Assembly: GCA_035363115.1 (NCBI GenBank)
Contig: DAOSEM010000001.1
Location: 868,001-932,000 of the forward strand
Direction of reading: 5' to 3'
DNA length: 64,000 nucleotides
DNA from: Syntrophales bacterium
GTDB lineage: Bacteria; Desulfobacterota; Syntrophia; Syntrophales; PHBD01
A program made the position numbers and the translations under genes. Under the pieces are notes generated by a model. That model ran no database searches and was not told the origin of the DNA. It saw only the letters and a list, made by a program, of their open reading frames with translations. This document shows, in pieces, positions 35,622-45,307 of the stretch. Position 1 is the stretch's first letter; every line of letters starts with the position of its first letter.

Positions 35622-37832
35622 ATGCTTCCCGATCCCTATTCCACCTTTCCGGCCGTTGCCATCCCCCCCGTCCTCGGTATCTTTGTCCTTGTTTTTCTTG
35701 CCGCGATCACGGTTCTTAAGGGACGGCGCACGTCCGCCAACCGCCTCTTCGCCGTCCTGTGCCTGATGGGCGTTCTGAATAACGCGGACCTGGCGGCGTT
35801 GAGCCTCGTCGCGGACAACGATCGGGTGCTCTCCTTCGAGCGGCTGATTTATGTCATCTTCGTGTTCAGCCTGCCCGTGTATGTCCAGTTCGTCCACCGC
35901 CTGCTGGAAATCACGGGGCGGCGGTGGCTGGAGCGCCTCGCCTGGATGGTCGGTCTCGGACTGCTGCCGCTGACGCAGACGGACCTGTTCATCCAGGGGC
36001 TCCATCGGGGGCCCCACGGTTTCATCGCCGATGCGGGTCCTGCGTTCCAGGTCTTCTCCGTCCTGGCGGGCTGTACGGTGATCTACTGCCTCCTGCTCCT
36101 TGTTCAGGGCATGAGGGGGACTACGGACAACCGCGAGCGCAATCGCCTGAAATACGTCACGGCCGGCGTGGGATTCAGCTCCCTCCTGATCGCCCTGAAC
36201 ATCCTGCCGGTCATCGGGCTGGATGTGCCCCCCGTGGGCGGATTCAGCTTCGTGCCGGCGGCGATCCTGGCCTACGGTGTCCTGCGCTATGATCTTCTGG
36301 ATGCCGGGGCGGCGATCCGCAAGGGAATCGTCTATTCGGTCCTGGTGATTCTCCTGGCGGTTCTCTCGGCAGCCTTCCTTTTCATGACCCACATGCTGTT
36401 TGTCCGGAGCGGTTTCCGCGACGTCGCCGGGACTTCCCTCCTGCTGGCCCTGATGATGGTGTTCCTGTTCCAGCCGATGCGGGAGCGGGTCCAGGCGTTT
36501 CTGGACCGCCTCTTCTTCCGGGGCCGCTACGATGCCCGCAGGCTGCTCCGGGACCTGAGCGGCGAACTGGCGAGCCTGAAGCGCTCCGAAGAGGTCCGGA
36601 CTCTGCTGTTTGCGTCCATCCCGGAGGCCATCCCGGTCGAACGGTTTATCCTTCTCGTCCGGGACGCGGGGACCGGCCGATTCCGTGCATACAGCCGGGA
36701 AGGCGATGCCGCGGGACTGGATGAAATGCCGATGTACCATCCCATGATTCCGTTTCTGGAACGGGCGGGAGGACCGGTCAGCCGTTTCCAACTGGAGGAC
36801 AGTGCCGGAACATCCTCTGGAGCGGATCTCCCTCCGGCGTATCTCGACTCGTACGGGATTGACCTCGCCGTGCCCATGCTGTCGCGGAACCGGCTGATCG
36901 GTGCGATGCTGCTGGGGCAGAAGCGATCGGGAGCGCTGTTCGTCCATGAAGACCTGGAGCTGCTCGGCACCATCGCCAACCAGGCGGCCGTCGCGCTGGA
37001 GAACGCTGCCGGGTACGAAGAGATCGAGCGGATGAACCGGGAACTGGAGCAGCGGGTCGAAGAGCGGACCGCCGACCTCCGGAAGGCGCTGGAGGAGAAG
37101 GAACGGACCCAGCAGCAGCTCATCCGATCCGAGAGCCTGGCCGCCATTGGCCAGCTTGTAGCGGGAACGGCCCACGAACTGAACAATCCGCTGGCCGGCG
37201 CCGCCAGCCTCGTCGAATCCTCCATCGAGGAGCTCCGGGAGCGGCCGGGCGGCGTGTTCGCAGACGTGCTGGAGGATCTCCGGTTTTCCCTGAAGGAGCT
37301 TCACCGGGCGGGGGCGATCGTCCGGAGCCTCCTGGACCTTTCCCGCCAGACCCAGACCTACACGGAGCCGGTGGACATTCACGCCGCGGTGGACGACGCC
37401 CTCCGGATCCTGTATAACAGCTACAAGCTCCTGCCGATACACATTGAGCGACGATATGCTGCGGACCTGCCGCGGGTGGAGGGGAATTTCGCCAACCTCG
37501 GGCAGGTCTTCGTCAACATCGTCAAGAATGCCCTCGATGCTCTGCCGGGGGAAGGGGGAGCGATCACCATCACCACAACCACCGATGGCGACAGGGATGG
37601 CAACCGGGTGTCCGTGTCGTTCCGCGACACAGGACACGGGATTCCCGACGGCCGTCTGGTGGACATCTTCAAGCCCTTCTTCACCACCAAAGAGGTCGGA
37701 CGGGGAACGGGTCTCGGGCTTTACATTTCCCACGAGATCATCAGGCGGCACGGGGGCGAGATCCTCGTCCGCAGCGAAGAGGGGCGGGGGACGGAGGTGA
37801 CGGTCCTCCTGCCGGCAAGGAGAATGCCATGA
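35622..37832 (+). CDS. Membrane sensor histidine kinase with GAF domain
   Basis: This 736-residue kinase has about eight N-terminal membrane segments (residues 10-300) resembling the histidine-kinase N-terminal 7TM regions. A GAF domain (about 320-465) and a coiled coil (about 468-505) follow. The HisKA domain carries GTAHELNNPLAG with phospho-acceptor His518. The HATPase domain has NLGQVFVNIVKNALDA, DTGHGIP and GTGLGLYIS. Its stop overlaps the ATG of the response regulator by 4 bp, so the two are translated together and are a likely cognate pair. Confidence 0.87.
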   Translation: MLPDPYSTFPAVAIPPVLGIFVLVFLAAITVLKGRRTSANRLFAVLCLMGVLNNADLAALSLVADNDRVLSFERLIYVIFVFSLPVYVQFVHRLLEITGRRWLERLAWMVGLGLLPLTQTDLFIQGLHRGPHGFIADAGPAFQVFSVLAGCTVIYCLLLLVQGMRGTTDNRERNRLKYVTAGVGFSSLLIALNILPVIGLDVPPVGGFSFVPAAILAYGVLRYDLLDAGAAIRKGIVYSVLVILLAVLSAAFLFMTHMLFVRSGFRDVAGTSLLLALMMVFLFQPMRERVQAFLDRLFFRGRYDARRLLRDLSGELASLKRSEEVRTLLFASIPEAIPVERFILLVRDAGTGRFRAYSREGDAAGLDEMPMYHPMIPFLERAGGPVSRFQLEDSAGTSSGADLPPAYLDSYGIDLAVPMLSRNRLIGAMLLGQKRSGALFVHEDLELLGTIANQAAVALENAAGYEEIERMNRELEQRVEERTADLRKALEEKERTQQQLIRSESLAAIGQLVAGTAHELNNPLAGAASLVESSIEELRERPGGVFADVLEDLRFSLKELHRAGAIVRSLLDLSRQTQTYTEPVDIHAAVDDALRILYNSYKLLPIHIERRYAADLPRVEGNFANLGQVFVNIVKNALDALPGEGGAITITTTTDGDRDGNRVSVSFRDTGHGIPDGRLVDIFKPFFTTKEVGRGTGLGLYISHEIIRRHGGEILVRSEEGRGTEVTVLLPARRMP

Positions 37833-38836
37833 ACGGAGTGCTCATTGTTGACGACGAGGAGGGAGTGCGCAGATCTCTGAAAAAGGTTCTGGAGCGGGAC
37901 GGCTACGAGATCTGTACGGTGGAAAACGGCGGGGAGGCGATCCAGATGGTCCGGGAGCGGGGGGATGCCATCGAGACGGTCATCTCCGACTACCGGATGC
38001 CCGGTATGGACGGAATGGAGACGCTGGTCGCCATCGGGCGGATCAACCCCGAGATCACCCGGATCATGCTGACGGGATATGCCACGATGGAGAGCGCCAT
38101 CGAGGCGGTGAACCAGGGGATCGACGGGTTTCTGACGAAGCCCTTCGAAAACAGCGAACTCCGGGCCAAGATCCGGGAGTTCAACGTCAAGAAGAGGCTC
38201 AAGCAGTTCGTTCCGGAGCAGGTTCTCGGGGAGCTTCAGAAACGGGGAAGGGGCATCCGGCCCATCAGCCAGACCGTGACGGTTGTGTTCACCGATATCC
38301 GCGGTTTTACCGAGATCGCCGAGGGGATGACGCCGGAGGAGGTCGCCCATTTTCTCAACACGTACTATTTCGCCCCGCTGGACGGGATCATCCTGGAGCA
38401 CAACGGGACCTTGGACAAGCATATCGGAGACGGAATCATGAGCCTCTTCGGCGCCCCGGTGGCGGGTCCCGACGACGCCCTCCGGGCGGTCCGCAGCGCC
38501 CTTGGCATGCGGGACGAAATTGCCCGCATAAACAGGCAGCTCGGGGGTTGTCCGAAAGAGCTGGCCATCGGCATCGGCATCGCGACGGGTGAGGTGATGG
38601 CGGGCATCTTCGGATCTCACCGGAAGAAGGAGTACACCGTCTTCGGCGCCGCCGTGAACCTGGCCGCCCGGCTGATCGGCTCGGCCAGGAGAAGCCAGAT
38701 CCTGATCTGCGAGCGCACATGGGAGCAGGTCCGGGACGCCGTGGATGCCGTCCGTCTGGATCCCTTCCCCATCCGGGGGATCAAGCGAAGCGTGGCAATA
38801 TACGAGGTGCAGGGGGAGGGGGATAAAACTGCTTGA
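37829..38836 (+). CDS. Response regulator-class III adenylate cyclase fusion
   Basis: This 335-residue protein joins a receiver domain (D54 phospho-acceptor, D8/D9 acidic pair, K104) to a class III nucleotide cyclase. The cyclase metal aspartates are D156 (FTDIRGF) and D201 (HIGDG). K197 plus the position before VFG (T270) is the pattern of bacterial adenylate cyclases, and VNLAAR supplies the transition-state Asn and Arg. The overlapping histidine kinase should control it, linking a membrane/GAF signal to cAMP output rather than DNA binding. No cAMP receptor gene is in the window. Confidence 0.88.
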   Translation: MNGVLIVDDEEGVRRSLKKVLERDGYEICTVENGGEAIQMVRERGDAIETVISDYRMPGMDGMETLVAIGRINPEITRIMLTGYATMESAIEAVNQGIDGFLTKPFENSELRAKIREFNVKKRLKQFVPEQVLGELQKRGRGIRPISQTVTVVFTDIRGFTEIAEGMTPEEVAHFLNTYYFAPLDGIILEHNGTLDKHIGDGIMSLFGAPVAGPDDALRAVRSALGMRDEIARINRQLGGCPKELAIGIGIATGEVMAGIFGSHRKKEYTVFGAAVNLAARLIGSARRSQILICERTWEQVRDAVDAVRLDPFPIRGIKRSVAIYEVQGEGDKTA

Positions 38837-38862
38837 CAAAACCGCGCTCCGGAGCGTAAGAA
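38833..38862 (+). promoter_or_regulatory. Possible sigma-70 promoter for initiator tRNA
   Basis: TTGACA (38833-38838) stands 50 bp upstream of the tRNA. A weak -10 (GTAAGA, 38856-38861) follows after 17 bases. It overlaps the very end of the cyclase gene. Confidence 0.4.
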
Positions 38863-38888
38863 ACGGACTCTTTTCCGGAACGACACGA

Positions 38889-38965
<77 letters not shown>

Positions 38966-38967
38966 AT

Positions 38968-39010
38968 CAAATCAGGGGGTTAGGCGAGACGCTTAACCCC
39001 CTTTGATTTG
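38968..39010 (+). terminator. Hairpin terminator after tRNA
   Basis: CAAATCA-GGGGGTTA (38968-38982) pairs with TAACCCCC (38994-39001) and, after a TT bulge, TGATTTG (39004-39010). This is a long stable hairpin directly after the tRNA CCA end. Confidence 0.7.
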
Positions 39011-39478
39011 TCCGTGCTGCCATCCTGCTGCCGGGTGTCCCTCTTTCGGCCTTCCCGATCATCGAAAAATGCGGCTCATCCTTCCGGCCGGTTCCCCCAG
39101 TCCTGGAATCACCGCCGGATCGTGAATGTCAGCGGCTTCACTCGATTCGTTCCCGAAATTGTTTCACCCTGCATTGACATCCTCGTCCTTTTTTCATAGG
39201 CTTCCTTCGCCCGCAGGCCGCCGGCACACCGCTTTCCCCTGGCGGTGATCGTTTCACCGCGTGGTCTCTGCCCGATGTACAACCATGGCCGACAGCTACC
39301 AGTGATGTTTCCGTTTCCAGCGACGGGTCCGGCCGAGTTCTCATTTGAGTTTTCAAAACGAAGAAGAACGATCGCGAAGACAAGGCAACCCTGCAGTGTC
39401 TGCCGCGACGAAAGATTCTGTCTATCGGTATGCTGAAAAGCTCGTTTTGTGACCGTTCGATAAACCGGGGGTAGAATT
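39011..39478 (+). other. Long leader region of the autotransporter
   Basis: These 468 bases contain no gene. TTGACA (39174-39179), a 17-base spacer and TAGGCT (39197-39202) form a plausible sigma-70 promoter, which would give a leader of about 270 nt. Bases 39376-39445 contain GGCAACC and GACGAAAG elements that faintly recall a c-di-GMP-I riboswitch, but the fit is poor. Confidence 0.4.
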
Positions 39479-42400
39479 ATGGATGTTCTTCATCTTCGGA
39501 AGCGCGTGGGCCGAAACGTCTTATTCCCGAGACCGGGGAGCCGGCCGGGGGTGCAAATCCTTTGCGCCGTTCTCCTCATGCTGGCCGGGACGGTCATGAC
39601 GGCGCATGCCGCTACGAAGCTCGTCCCGGACACAAATTACTCCGATATTATGATGAACATTTATGACGACAGTTACGCGGACGATGATCCTTATACAAAT
39701 CAAGGGATCATTAACGTCTACAGCACACTGGACAACTACGGCACGTTTCGCAATGAGCCGGATGCCCTGCTGCGCAACTACGGCACGCTGCGCAACGATA
39801 CCGGCGCCACGCTGCACAACCGGTCGGGAGGCAGGCTGTTCAATGAATCAGGCGGTACGCTGATCAACAGTACGGGCAGTACACTGAACAACTCCGGCGA
39901 GTTCGTCAACAACAGCACGGTGACCAACTCCGGCGGGCTGGTCAACTCGGGCGATTTGACGAACAAGCTGCACGGGACGCTGAACAACGGCTCCGGTGCC
40001 ACGCTGACCAACGATGCAACCGGGACGCTGACCAACCAAGGTACGATAAACAATTCCGGGACGTTGACCAACCTCGGCGTCTTTGGCGGCTCGGGAACCA
40101 TCGTCAACGACGGGGGCACCATTGACCATTCCGGCACATCCATGTCCATCACGACCCTGGTCGTGAATACGGGCAAAACGGGCGTCGTCACCGGTTCAAG
40201 CGCGACCTCCGTCACAACGGGCAATGTGAGCGGCACCCTGAACCATACGGGGAGTGGCGGCATCTCTTTTACCACGCTCAACCTTGACGGCGGCGTCTTC
40301 AACAACAACGGCAGCGGCGGTGTGAGCATTGGAACCGCAGCCGTTGCCGGCGGCTTCACGGGCACCATCGGGGGCACGGGACCCGTCGGGCTGACCGCGG
40401 CCGCTGTGGACGGAACGCTTCATGTCACCGCGATTCTCTCCGGTACGGAATCCCTCACCAAGACGGGAACGGGCACCCTCATCCTATCCGGTGCCAACAC
40501 GTATACCGGGGGTACGAACATCCTTGGCGGGACGATCCGTGTGGGCAGCGACGGCAATCTCGGCGACGCTTCAGGAGGGCTTACCTTCGGCGGCGGCACC
40601 CTCAAGGTGACAAACAGTTTTACGACGAACCGGTCCGTTGCGCTGGACAGCGGCGGCGGCACGTTTGATACGAACGGCAACAGCCTGACCCTGTCCGGGG
40701 TCGCCTCCGGCACGGGCTCCCTTCATAAAAGCGGCGACGGCACCCTCACGCTCACCAGAGCCAACACCTACACCGGGGGCACGACCGTGAGCACGGGAAC
40801 GCTCGCCCTCTCGGGGGCCGGCACCCTGGGCGATGCGACGGGGAGTACAACGGTGACGGGAGGCACCCTCGATCTGGGAACGACCACCCAGACGCAGGCG
40901 GAACTCAGGCAGTCCGGCGGAACGGTGCAGAACGGAACCATGAATGTCACAACCTATCAGATGACCGGCGGGACGCTTTCGTCCGATGCAACGGTCTCCG
41001 CCACATCCAGCTTTGACATGCAGGCCGGCACGGTGGACGGCGTTCTATCCGGTACGGGCACCCTCACGAAAACAGGCCCGGGCGAACTGACCCTGTCCGG
41101 TACGAACACCTACACCGGCGGCACGAACATCAACGAAGGGACCGTCGGTGTGAGCAAAGACGAAAGTCTGGGCGACGCTTCGGGTGCACTTGCCTTCGAC
41201 GGCGGCACCCTCAAGGCGACCGGCAGTTTTGCGACGGGCCGGTCCGTCACGCTTGGCAGCGGCGGCGGCACCCTCGACACGGACGGCCATGATGTAACCA
41301 TAACAGGGGATATCTCCGGCGCGGGCTCCCTCGCCAAAGAAGACGGCGGCAGGCTCATTCTCACCGGCACGAACACCTACACCGGCGGCACAAGCATCAA
41401 CGGCGGTACCGTCAGCGTGAGCAGAGACGAAAACTTGGGCGATGAATCGGGGGCGCTCACCTTCGGCGGCGGCACCCTCGATGTGACAAGCGGCTTTACG
41501 ATGAACCGGTCCGTTACGCTCAGCGGAGGCGGCGGCACCATCGACACGAACGGCAACGACCTGACCATCAACGGGGACATTTCGGGTACGGGCTCCCTCA
41601 CCAAGGAAGACGGCGGCAGGCTCGTTCTCACCGGTACGAACACCTACACCGGCGGCACTGCCGTCAACGGGGGCATTCTGCAGGGCGATGCGGCAAGCCT
41701 TCAGGGCGATATCACCAACAACAGCCAGGTTATCTTCGACCAGGAATCGACGGGCATGTACGCCGGGAGCATGAGCGGAACGGGCTCCCTCACCAAGGAC
41801 GGCGACGGCACCCTCGTCCTTGCCGGCGTCAACACCTATACGGGGGGAACCTCTGTGAATCGCGGCGCCCTCGCCGTGGAAGGCAGCATCACGGGCGATC
41901 TCGCCGTCGGCGTATCGGGAACCCTCATGGGCAACGGCACGATCACCGGCAACACCGTGATCTCAGGCACCCTCGCCCCGGGGAACTCCATCGGAACGCT
42001 GACCATCGCCGGCGACTACACCCACAACATGGACGCCGTCTATGCCGTGGAAGTCGATGCGGCCGGCCGGTCGGACAGGCTCGTCGTTACCGGGACGGCC
42101 ACCCTGAACGGCGGGACGGTATCCGTGCTTGCCGGCTCAGGGCAGTATTTCATGAATACGACCTACACGATCCTAACCGCCGGGACCGTTTTGGGTACGT
42201 TTGACAGCGTCACGAGCAACCTGGCCTTTCTAACCCCGTCGCTGAGCTATGACGCCGCAAACGTCTACCTGCTCTTGACCAGGAACTCCACCCGCTTCGC
42301 CGATGTGGCCCTCACCCGCAATCAGTTCGCTGTTGCATCGGCCCTCGATCGCGGCACTCCATCCGCCGCCGGCGATATGGCCACGGTGTACAACAGCCTC

Positions 42401-43513
42401 CTGGGGCTTTCCGCTGTGGGCGCAAGACGCGCCTACAACCAGATGGGCGGCCTTTCACACGCATCCCTCACGGAGGCGACCTTCTTCTCCTTCAACCGGT
42501 ATGCCGGCGTCCTCTCCGGACGCATGGATGGCTTCGGCAAGGGAGGATCGCCGCTTGCCGGTTCGGGAAACGTGCTCCTGGCATTCCGGGAGGACGCGGG
42601 AAGCGATGCGGGAAACATCCTCTTGGCCGCCTGGAAGAGTGCCAGGAGCGAAAACACAAAGGAGAACGACGGAGATGGATCGCCCTGGGGACTCTGGGCA
42701 AAGGGATACGGCAACCTGGGGGAACGCAGGGGAGATGACATCCCGACAAAGTATGACTATCGCGGCGGGGGGCTGATCGTCGGCTTCGACAGGACGGTGA
42801 GCAAAACGTTGCTGCTGGGTGCATCCATCGGCTATTCCCGTACGACGGTGAACATGAAGGATCTGAAGGACAACATCCGGGTGGCGGGCTATCAGTGGGC
42901 ACTTTATGCTGCATACGACATGGATCCCTGGTATGTTCAGGGCCTGGTCGCCTATGGTTACAACCGCTATGACACCGCCCGCAACATCGTCTTCGGAGCC
43001 ATTGCCAGGACTGCCCATGCCGGCTATGGCGGTCACAGCCTGGGCAGCTATGGCGAGGCGGGTTACCGCTACCAGATCGGTGGGGTCAGTGTCATCCCGA
43101 TGGTCTCTTTGCAGGCGGGATCGCTCTGGCGCAATGCCTTCACGGAGACCGACGCCGGAGCGCTCGATCTCGCCGTGGACGGCGACCGGATGTCGTCGCT
43201 GACCGGTTCCCTGGGGATTGGGCTGAAGAAGGAATTCAGGATGGAAAGCAGCTCCATCACCCCGGAGATCCGGGTCCGATGGCGCCGCGAGTTTGTGAAC
43301 GGCGATTATACGATCGATGCTTCTTTTGCGGGTGATCCCGTTTCCACCTTCAGCGTCAGGGGTGACAGGGGGCGGCGGGACAGCGCGGCCATCGGTTTCG
43401 GGCTGAGCTGGGAGATCGACGAACACTTCCGTCTTGCCCTGTCCTATGATGCCATTTGGTCGGGAGACAGCACGGAGCATGGCGGGACGGCGGGAATCCG
43501 ATACAAGTGGTGA
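39479..43513 (+). CDS. Type V autotransporter with repeat-rich passenger
   Basis: This 1344-residue outer-membrane protein has an extended signal peptide (basic start, hydrophobic ILCAVLLMLAGTVM, cleavage after AHA near residue 43). Residues about 80-220 contain short Asn/Gly/Thr repeats (GTLRN, GTLIN, GTLTN) like beta-helix rungs. Residues about 320-860 carry six passenger-associated repeats, each with NTYTGGT. From about residue 1065 (WGLWAKGYGNLGERRGDD) runs a C-terminal beta-barrel ending in GIRYKW, with the terminal aromatic residue needed for BAM insertion. It is probably an adhesin or surface beta-helix. GGGGGTAG precedes the ATG. Confidence 0.9.
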   Translation: MDVLHLRKRVGRNVLFPRPGSRPGVQILCAVLLMLAGTVMTAHAATKLVPDTNYSDIMMNIYDDSYADDDPYTNQGIINVYSTLDNYGTFRNEPDALLRNYGTLRNDTGATLHNRSGGRLFNESGGTLINSTGSTLNNSGEFVNNSTVTNSGGLVNSGDLTNKLHGTLNNGSGATLTNDATGTLTNQGTINNSGTLTNLGVFGGSGTIVNDGGTIDHSGTSMSITTLVVNTGKTGVVTGSSATSVTTGNVSGTLNHTGSGGISFTTLNLDGGVFNNNGSGGVSIGTAAVAGGFTGTIGGTGPVGLTAAAVDGTLHVTAILSGTESLTKTGTGTLILSGANTYTGGTNILGGTIRVGSDGNLGDASGGLTFGGGTLKVTNSFTTNRSVALDSGGGTFDTNGNSLTLSGVASGTGSLHKSGDGTLTLTRANTYTGGTTVSTGTLALSGAGTLGDATGSTTVTGGTLDLGTTTQTQAELRQSGGTVQNGTMNVTTYQMTGGTLSSDATVSATSSFDMQAGTVDGVLSGTGTLTKTGPGELTLSGTNTYTGGTNINEGTVGVSKDESLGDASGALAFDGGTLKATGSFATGRSVTLGSGGGTLDTDGHDVTITGDISGAGSLAKEDGGRLILTGTNTYTGGTSINGGTVSVSRDENLGDESGALTFGGGTLDVTSGFTMNRSVTLSGGGGTIDTNGNDLTINGDISGTGSLTKEDGGRLVLTGTNTYTGGTAVNGGILQGDAASLQGDITNNSQVIFDQESTGMYAGSMSGTGSLTKDGDGTLVLAGVNTYTGGTSVNRGALAVEGSITGDLAVGVSGTLMGNGTITGNTVISGTLAPGNSIGTLTIAGDYTHNMDAVYAVEVDAAGRSDRLVVTGTATLNGGTVSVLAGSGQYFMNTTYTILTAGTVLGTFDSVTSNLAFLTPSLSYDAANVYLLLTRNSTRFADVALTRNQFAVASALDRGTPSAAGDMATVYNSLLGLSAVGARRAYNQMGGLSHASLTEATFFSFNRYAGVLSGRMDGFGKGGSPLAGSGNVLLAFREDAGSDAGNILLAAWKSARSENTKENDGDGSPWGLWAKGYGNLGERRGDDIPTKYDYRGGGLIVGFDRTVSKTLLLGASIGYSRTTVNMKDLKDNIRVAGYQWALYAAYDMDPWYVQGLVAYGYNRYDTARNIVFGAIARTAHAGYGGHSLGSYGEAGYRYQIGGVSVIPMVSLQAGSLWRNAFTETDAGALDLAVDGDRMSSLTGSLGIGLKKEFRMESSSITPEIRVRWRREFVNGDYTIDASFAGDPVSTFSVRGDRGRRDSAAIGFGLSWEIDEHFRLALSYDAIWSGDSTEHGGTAGIRYKW
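40443..41850 (+). repeat. Passenger-associated direct repeats in the autotransporter
   Basis: Six coding repeats have NTYTGGT-encoding cores near 40500, 40769, 41108, 41374, 41642 and 41832. The stretches around 41300-41390 and 41568-41657 are nearly identical at DNA level, which suggests recent duplication or gene conversion. Units are about 190-340 bp apart. Confidence 0.8.
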
Positions 43514-43562
43514 TGAACGTTATCAATAGGTGCGGTACCCTGCCGTCGATCCGTCATGCGTC

Positions 43563-44783
43563 TTAGCGGGCAGCGAACGGCTTCTTGTTTCCCTCACCTG
43601 TATCGGAGATTCGGACCCTGTTCACAACGGGCCGATAGAGAAACAGATTCCTGCGGATAAAACTCGTCTTTTTTTCGAAATCTTCATGCGAATTGCACAC
43701 ATACGTAACGACGAGGGTTCCGTTACGGGCGTATTCCGGATGTTCCTTGCCGGCGTAGCAGAAATTGTTTCTGTCGAAACGGGGACTGTCCCGGTCGACC
43801 TCGGGGACGGGAGCGAGGAGGATCCTCGGCACGGACCAGGGACCCTCCAGGGCGTCTGCCGTCCGGTACAGCATCCGGTCGCCGTTGTTCTGGAGCGACA
43901 GGTAAATGCAGATCCATTTCCCGATTCCCGGATGGTAGCGTAAGCTCAGCTCCGAGACGGCGGCGTCGAGGACGATCCTGACCTTCGCGGGCTTGAGTTC
44001 TTTTGTCCACCCTCCATCCGCGTTCAGGTATTCGATGGACCGGGCCGGATCGTCAATCCTTTCGACTGGGATGCGGGCCAGGATGTTGCCCAGGATGCTC
44101 CGTCCGTCCACCGTTGCACCATAGAGGGGGTAGAAATAGACGTGATCCCGGAAGGCCACCGCCGTAGTCGCAAATGCTCGGATTTCCTCCGGGATTCCGG
44201 GTGTCAGATCCAGATACTCCACGGCCCACCGGTTCGGGTCGGTCTCCCGGAAGTCTCCGATCCGGGCGAGTTTGTGTCCTACAATCCTGAATTGGAAAGG
44301 TCCCGGAAGTTCCGGGTCGGCCTTTACGGATAGAAGCGGCACGTAAAGGGTGCCATGGGCCATGAAGGGGGCCTGCGGCCACAGCCACTCCTTTTCCCCG
44401 AAGGAAGATACAAACTCCCCGTTTTTCTTTTTCAGGTGATAACGGATTTGAAATCCGGAGTCGTCTTTGCATGTTGAAACAGCCAGTGTGGTTCCCAGGA
44501 CCACGTTCATACCCGTGCGATCCTGCCTTCCTTCCTGCTCTGAAACAAAGGAATCCCCGAAGAGCCACAGAATACGCCGGTCGTCCAGACGGATGGAATA
44601 CGCGCCGTCCCCGCCGTACCATCCGTCCCCGTCGGGAAATGCGGGCAGGCATTCCGCCGGCTGGGAATACGGGTGGTGCATCTTCCCCGGGACGGCCGAA
44701 CACGAAGAGAACAGGAGGCAAAGAAGCAGGGCAAGCCATGCAGCGAAGTATACCGGATTTTGTGCGGGTCGACAGGGTTTCAT
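43563..44783 (-). CDS. DUF4185-like secreted lipoprotein
   Basis: This 406-residue protein has a lipoprotein signal (hydrophobic LALLLCLLFSSC, lipobox cysteine near residue 28). The mature N-terminus WYGGDGAYSIRLDDRRILWLFGDSF matches the start of DUF4185/five-bladed propeller glycosidase-like proteins, and PEYARNGTLVVTYVCNS fits the end. The catalytic role of the family is unclear. The ATG at 44783 puts the signal peptide correctly; the open frame runs 44 codons further. It converges on the autotransporter gene with 49 bp between. Confidence 0.65.
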   Translation of the reverse strand: MKPCRPAQNPVYFAAWLALLLCLLFSSCSAVPGKMHHPYSQPAECLPAFPDGDGWYGGDGAYSIRLDDRRILWLFGDSFVSEQEGRQDRTGMNVVLGTTLAVSTCKDDSGFQIRYHLKKKNGEFVSSFGEKEWLWPQAPFMAHGTLYVPLLSVKADPELPGPFQFRIVGHKLARIGDFRETDPNRWAVEYLDLTPGIPEEIRAFATTAVAFRDHVYFYPLYGATVDGRSILGNILARIPVERIDDPARSIEYLNADGGWTKELKPAKVRIVLDAAVSELSLRYHPGIGKWICIYLSLQNNGDRMLYRTADALEGPWSVPRILLAPVPEVDRDSPRFDRNNFCYAGKEHPEYARNGTLVVTYVCNSHEDFEKKTSFIRRNLFLYRPVVNRVRISDTGEGNKKPFAAR

Positions 44784-45307
44784 GTGTGCTTTTTTTCCCG
44801 GTAACGTTCCGGAACGGGAAGAAGGATGGCGGATATCCCGCTTGGCATGGTCTTTTCTTAAATCGCAACTTGACGAGTGCAAAAGGCGTTGCGGTTCCTC
44901 TTTTGATGATCTCACTGGATTGAAATGTACATGTCAAGCATAGCTTATATAGTATCGATGAACGAATACTAAATATTCATGACACTCGAACCCTGCCAGG
45001 GAAATGGCATCTTGTCCAATTCTTTCTATGTCGACTGAAAACATCCTTGGTCTGTCCTGATCATTATGAATACTTTGAGTGGATGTGGCGTCGCAAACAA
45101 AGGGAACAGAGTCTGACCGGTATTTGAATTTCCCCTGTAACCACTAAAATGCAATAATGGATATATGACATCCAAATGAATGGATGATTCAACAAAAGAG
45201 ACGTACATTCTTTTATAAGAAATAAAGCAAAAAGGAAGATTGACAGCCAGGATAAAGCATGCAAAATGGAATAAAACGTTATTCCAAAGAAGGAGGATTC
45301 AGTCAAA
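44784..45307. other. AT-rich divergent region before the MucR-like gene
   Basis: This 524-bp region has no convincing gene. From about 44940 it is strikingly AT-rich compared with its flanks. TTGACA (45240-45245), 16 bases, CAAAAT (45262-45267) is a possible promoter for the MucR-like gene. The composition fits autoregulation by an AT-rich-DNA-binding MucR protein, or foreign origin. Confidence 0.5.

Noticed and set aside
39376..39445. Firm annotation of a c-di-GMP-I riboswitch
   Set aside because: The GAAA tetraloop, its receptor and the closing GGGTTACC-like strand are not seen, so it is kept only as a low-interest finding.
40443..41850. Regular repeats considered as a CRISPR array
   Set aside because: Repeats are coding, far too long and variable, and part of the autotransporter passenger.
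44940..45300. AT-rich stretch considered as a genomic-island border or attachment site
   Set aside because: No integrase, tRNA end duplication or direct repeats are found next to it; the initiator tRNA is 6 kb away.
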